Shown one piece after another: positions 62,425 to 64,000 of a stretch of DNA of 64,000 nt. Origin of the DNA: Methylobacterium nodulans ORS 2060. GTDB lineage: Bacteria > Pseudomonadota > Alphaproteobacteria > Rhizobiales > Beijerinckiaceae. Position numbers and translations under genes: made by a program. Position 1 is the first letter of the stretch, and the number at the start of each line of letters is the position of its first letter. The stretch lies in NCBI RefSeq assembly GCF_000022085.1, contig NC_011894.1:5168001-5232000 (forward strand), read 5' to 3'. The notes below the pieces were generated by a model. That model was not told the DNA's origin and did no database searches. It worked only from the letters and a program-made list of their open reading frames with translations.

Positions 62425-63309
62425 TCAGCCCTGGGGCGTCATGTCGACCTTGAACCACTTGATCGAGAGGGCCTTGAGCGTGCCGTCGGCGATGACCGAG
62501 CCGATGCCCTCGTCGAGGCGGGCCTTCAGCGCCGTCTCGCCCTTGCGCAGCCCCATCGCCACCCCCTGCCCGAGGATGCCGCCCCGGAAGCGCGGCCCGG
62601 CCAGCGCGATGCTCCCCTTGAATTCCGGCTTCTCGGCGGTGGCGCGCAGCACCGCGTCGTTGGCGAAGATCGCGTCGATGCGCCCGGCCGCAAGGTCGAG
62701 GTCATGCTGCTCGGTGGTCTTGTACTCGCGGATCTCGACCGTACCCTTGAGGTACTTGTCGAGGAAGGCGGCGTGGATGGTCGAGACCTGGACGCCCACG
62801 GCCATGCCCTTGAGGAGCGGCTTGATCTCGTCGATGGCCTTCACCGCCTGCGCCTCGTCGGCGGTCAGGCTGAGCTTCCGGTCGGCGAGGGGGAGCCTGG
62901 CGAGCGGCCCGTTGCGGTCGACGGCGAGCCCCGAGAAGTCGCTGCTATAGGGGCGCGTGAAGTCGATCACCTTGAGGCGCGCATCCGTGATGGTCATGCC
63001 CGACATGATCGCGTCGAACTTCTTCGCCTGCAGGCCCGGCACTACCCCGTCCCAGTCCTGCACCACGAATTCGCAGGTGAGCTTGGCGCGCCTGCAGACC
63101 TCCCGGGCGAGCTCGATCTCGTAGCCGTCGAGGCTGCCGTCCGGCTTGGTGAAGTTGTAGGGCGCGTAGGCTCCCTCGGTGGCGATGCGCACCACGGGCG
63201 GGACCGCTTCCTCTGCGGCGGCCGGACCCGCTGCTCCGATCGCGACGAGCGCGAGGGCGGCGAACGCGACGAGCGGCCGGAGCATCGGAGGGGTGGAGAA
63301 TCCTGGCAT
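62425..63309 (-). CDS. Polar amino acid-binding periplasmic protein, 294 aa
   Basis: SBP_bac_3-type binding protein. A signal peptide MLRPLVAFAALALVAIGAAG (ATG at 63285 would begin there; ATG at 63309 adds MPGFSTPP) is cleaved near AAAEEA. The typical start VVRIATEGAYAPYNFTKPDG, SLDGYEIELAREVCRRAKLT, CEFVVQDWDGVVPGLQAKKF and DAIMSGMTITDARLKVIDFT are all present. No Cys lipobox. The first gene of the operon; arginine, histidine or an opine are candidate ligands. The 63310-63574 gap toward the divergent GNAT gene has no other gene. Confidence 0.93.
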   Translation of the reverse strand: MPGFSTPPMLRPLVAFAALALVAIGAAGPAAAEEAVPPVVRIATEGAYAPYNFTKPDGSLDGYEIELAREVCRRAKLTCEFVVQDWDGVVPGLQAKKFDAIMSGMTITDARLKVIDFTRPYSSDFSGLAVDRNGPLARLPLADRKLSLTADEAQAVKAIDEIKPLLKGMAVGVQVSTIHAAFLDKYLKGTVEIREYKTTEQHDLDLAAGRIDAIFANDAVLRATAEKPEFKGSIALAGPRFRGGILGQGVAMGLRKGETALKARLDEGIGSVIADGTLKALSIKWFKVDMTPQG

Positions 63310-63574
63310 GGGTCGATCCCGTGGCTGTCCGCGTTGGGGCGCTGCAATGAACCCGCGGACGGCCCCGCTCCGCAAGCCCCGCATCGCACGCGTCCCCGCG
63401 ATGCCAGCCCCGTGCCAGCGGAGGTTTGCACCGGCCCGTCCGGCCTGCTATCGGGCGGCGCGGCCCTTAAGCCTCGGGCCGGAGGGGAGCCAGCCATGGG
63501 AGCACGGCGCGGGGAAGCGCGACGACGGCCGCAATGAGGCCATCCGTCCGTCCTTCCCATCGCGAGGCCATCCC

Positions 63575-64000
63575 GTGAGCTCTCTCCCCCTCGTCATCTG
63601 CCCCGAACGCGTGGGCGATTCCGACGCGATCGATCGCCTGCACGAGCGGGCCTTCGGCCCCGGCCGCTTTGCGCGCACCGCCTACCGGCTGCGCGAGGGC
63701 GTGGCGCATCTGCCCGACCTCTCCTTCACGGCCCTCGTCGGCACGCTGCTCGTCGGCTCGGTCCGGGTCTCGCCGGTCCGGATCGGCGGCACGCCGGCCC
63801 TGATGCTCGGTCCGCTCACGGTCGACCCGGCCTTCGGCAGCCGCGGCATCGGCGCCGCGCTGATGACGGCATCGCTCGACGCCGCGCGGGACGGCGGGCA
63901 CGGCCTCGTGCTGCTCGTCGGCGATGCGCCCTATTACGCCCGCTTCGGCTTCCGCCCGGTTCCGCCGCGGCGCCTCACGCTGCCGGGGCCGGTGGACCCG
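63575..64000 (+). CDS. GNAT-family N-acetyltransferase, C-terminus outside window
   Basis: YhbS-type acetyl-CoA-dependent acetyltransferase. A GTG at 63575 opens the frame; 142 codons are inside and it continues past the edge. The acetyl-CoA binding site is PLTVDPAFGSRGIGAALMTA (V-x-P-x-xxxxGIG), followed by GHGLVLLVGDAPYYARFGFR and PVPPRRLTLPGP, standard for this subgroup. ALVGTLLVGSVRVSPVRIGG forms the central strands. Substrate unknown. It diverges from the amino acid transporter operon. Confidence 0.88.
   Translation, partial: MSSLPLVICPERVGDSDAIDRLHERAFGPGRFARTAYRLREGVAHLPDLSFTALVGTLLVGSVRVSPVRIGGTPALMLGPLTVDPAFGSRGIGAALMTASLDAARDGGHGLVLLVGDAPYYARFGFRPVPPRRLTLPGPVDP

Overview
The window looks like chromosome from a high-GC alphaproteobacterium of the Rhizobiales, most likely Methylobacterium/Methylorubrum or a close relative. 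The evidence is indirect: a GAAC-N7-GAAC (alphaproteobacterial LexA) box in front of imuA-imuB-dnaE2, GGAAC-N16-CGTT general-stress promoters, a NepR-like/ECF sigma protein, a DUF3297 protein, and many intergenic palindromic repeats. No methylotrophy gene is present, so the genus is an inference. All 62 protein genes listed were read from the sequence; most other long open frames are antisense shadows caused by the high GC content.

Left edge (1-2.3 kb): a tyrosine integrase running off the window lies just 3' of tRNA-Ser(CGA), the usual layout of a tRNA-targeted genomic island extending leftward. A cupin gene, two tiny ORFs and a paired regulatory palindrome follow. 3-12 kb: an AarF/ABC1 kinase, a secreted protein with three VVYGSPEYRRLVV-type repeats under an apparent stress promoter, a degenerate penicillin-binding protein fused to an SNase-like domain, a DUF1428 protein, and a binding protein coupled to a cyclase-family hydrolase. 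12-19.4 kb: rimO, a quinone oxidoreductase-pncA pair, a UbiH-like monooxygenase, a patatin, a CBS protein and a rhomboid protease.

19.4-30 kb: a candidate small RNA or leader with a strong terminator, a PAS-like and a double PilZ protein, a low-GC toxin-antitoxin pair, trmD, rnd, a TetR regulator, P450-deoB-ABC ATPase on the minus strand, and a lytic transglycosylase. 30-42 kb: unknown small genes, DUF3297, VOC/DoxX divergent from a LysR regulator, uvrB, a nitrate/sulfonate/taurine-type ABC transporter whose operon is split by a repeat, and a dehydrogenase-BKACE pair that resembles carnitine catabolism. 42-49 kb: an RND efflux pump with its adaptor, the NepR-like/sigma protein and a sulfotransferase-like gene.

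49-64 kb: the SOS mutagenesis cassette imuA-imuB-dnaE2, a zinc alcohol dehydrogenase with a small membrane protein, metNIQ behind a GTTCT-N6-AGAAC palindrome also found at 2.3-2.5 kb, a polar amino-acid ABC transporter, and the start of a GNAT acetyltransferase. At least four intergenic repeat families occur. The clearest is a 140-bp element with 10-bp perfect terminal inverted repeats at 32.2 kb that supplies the stop codons of two convergent genes.
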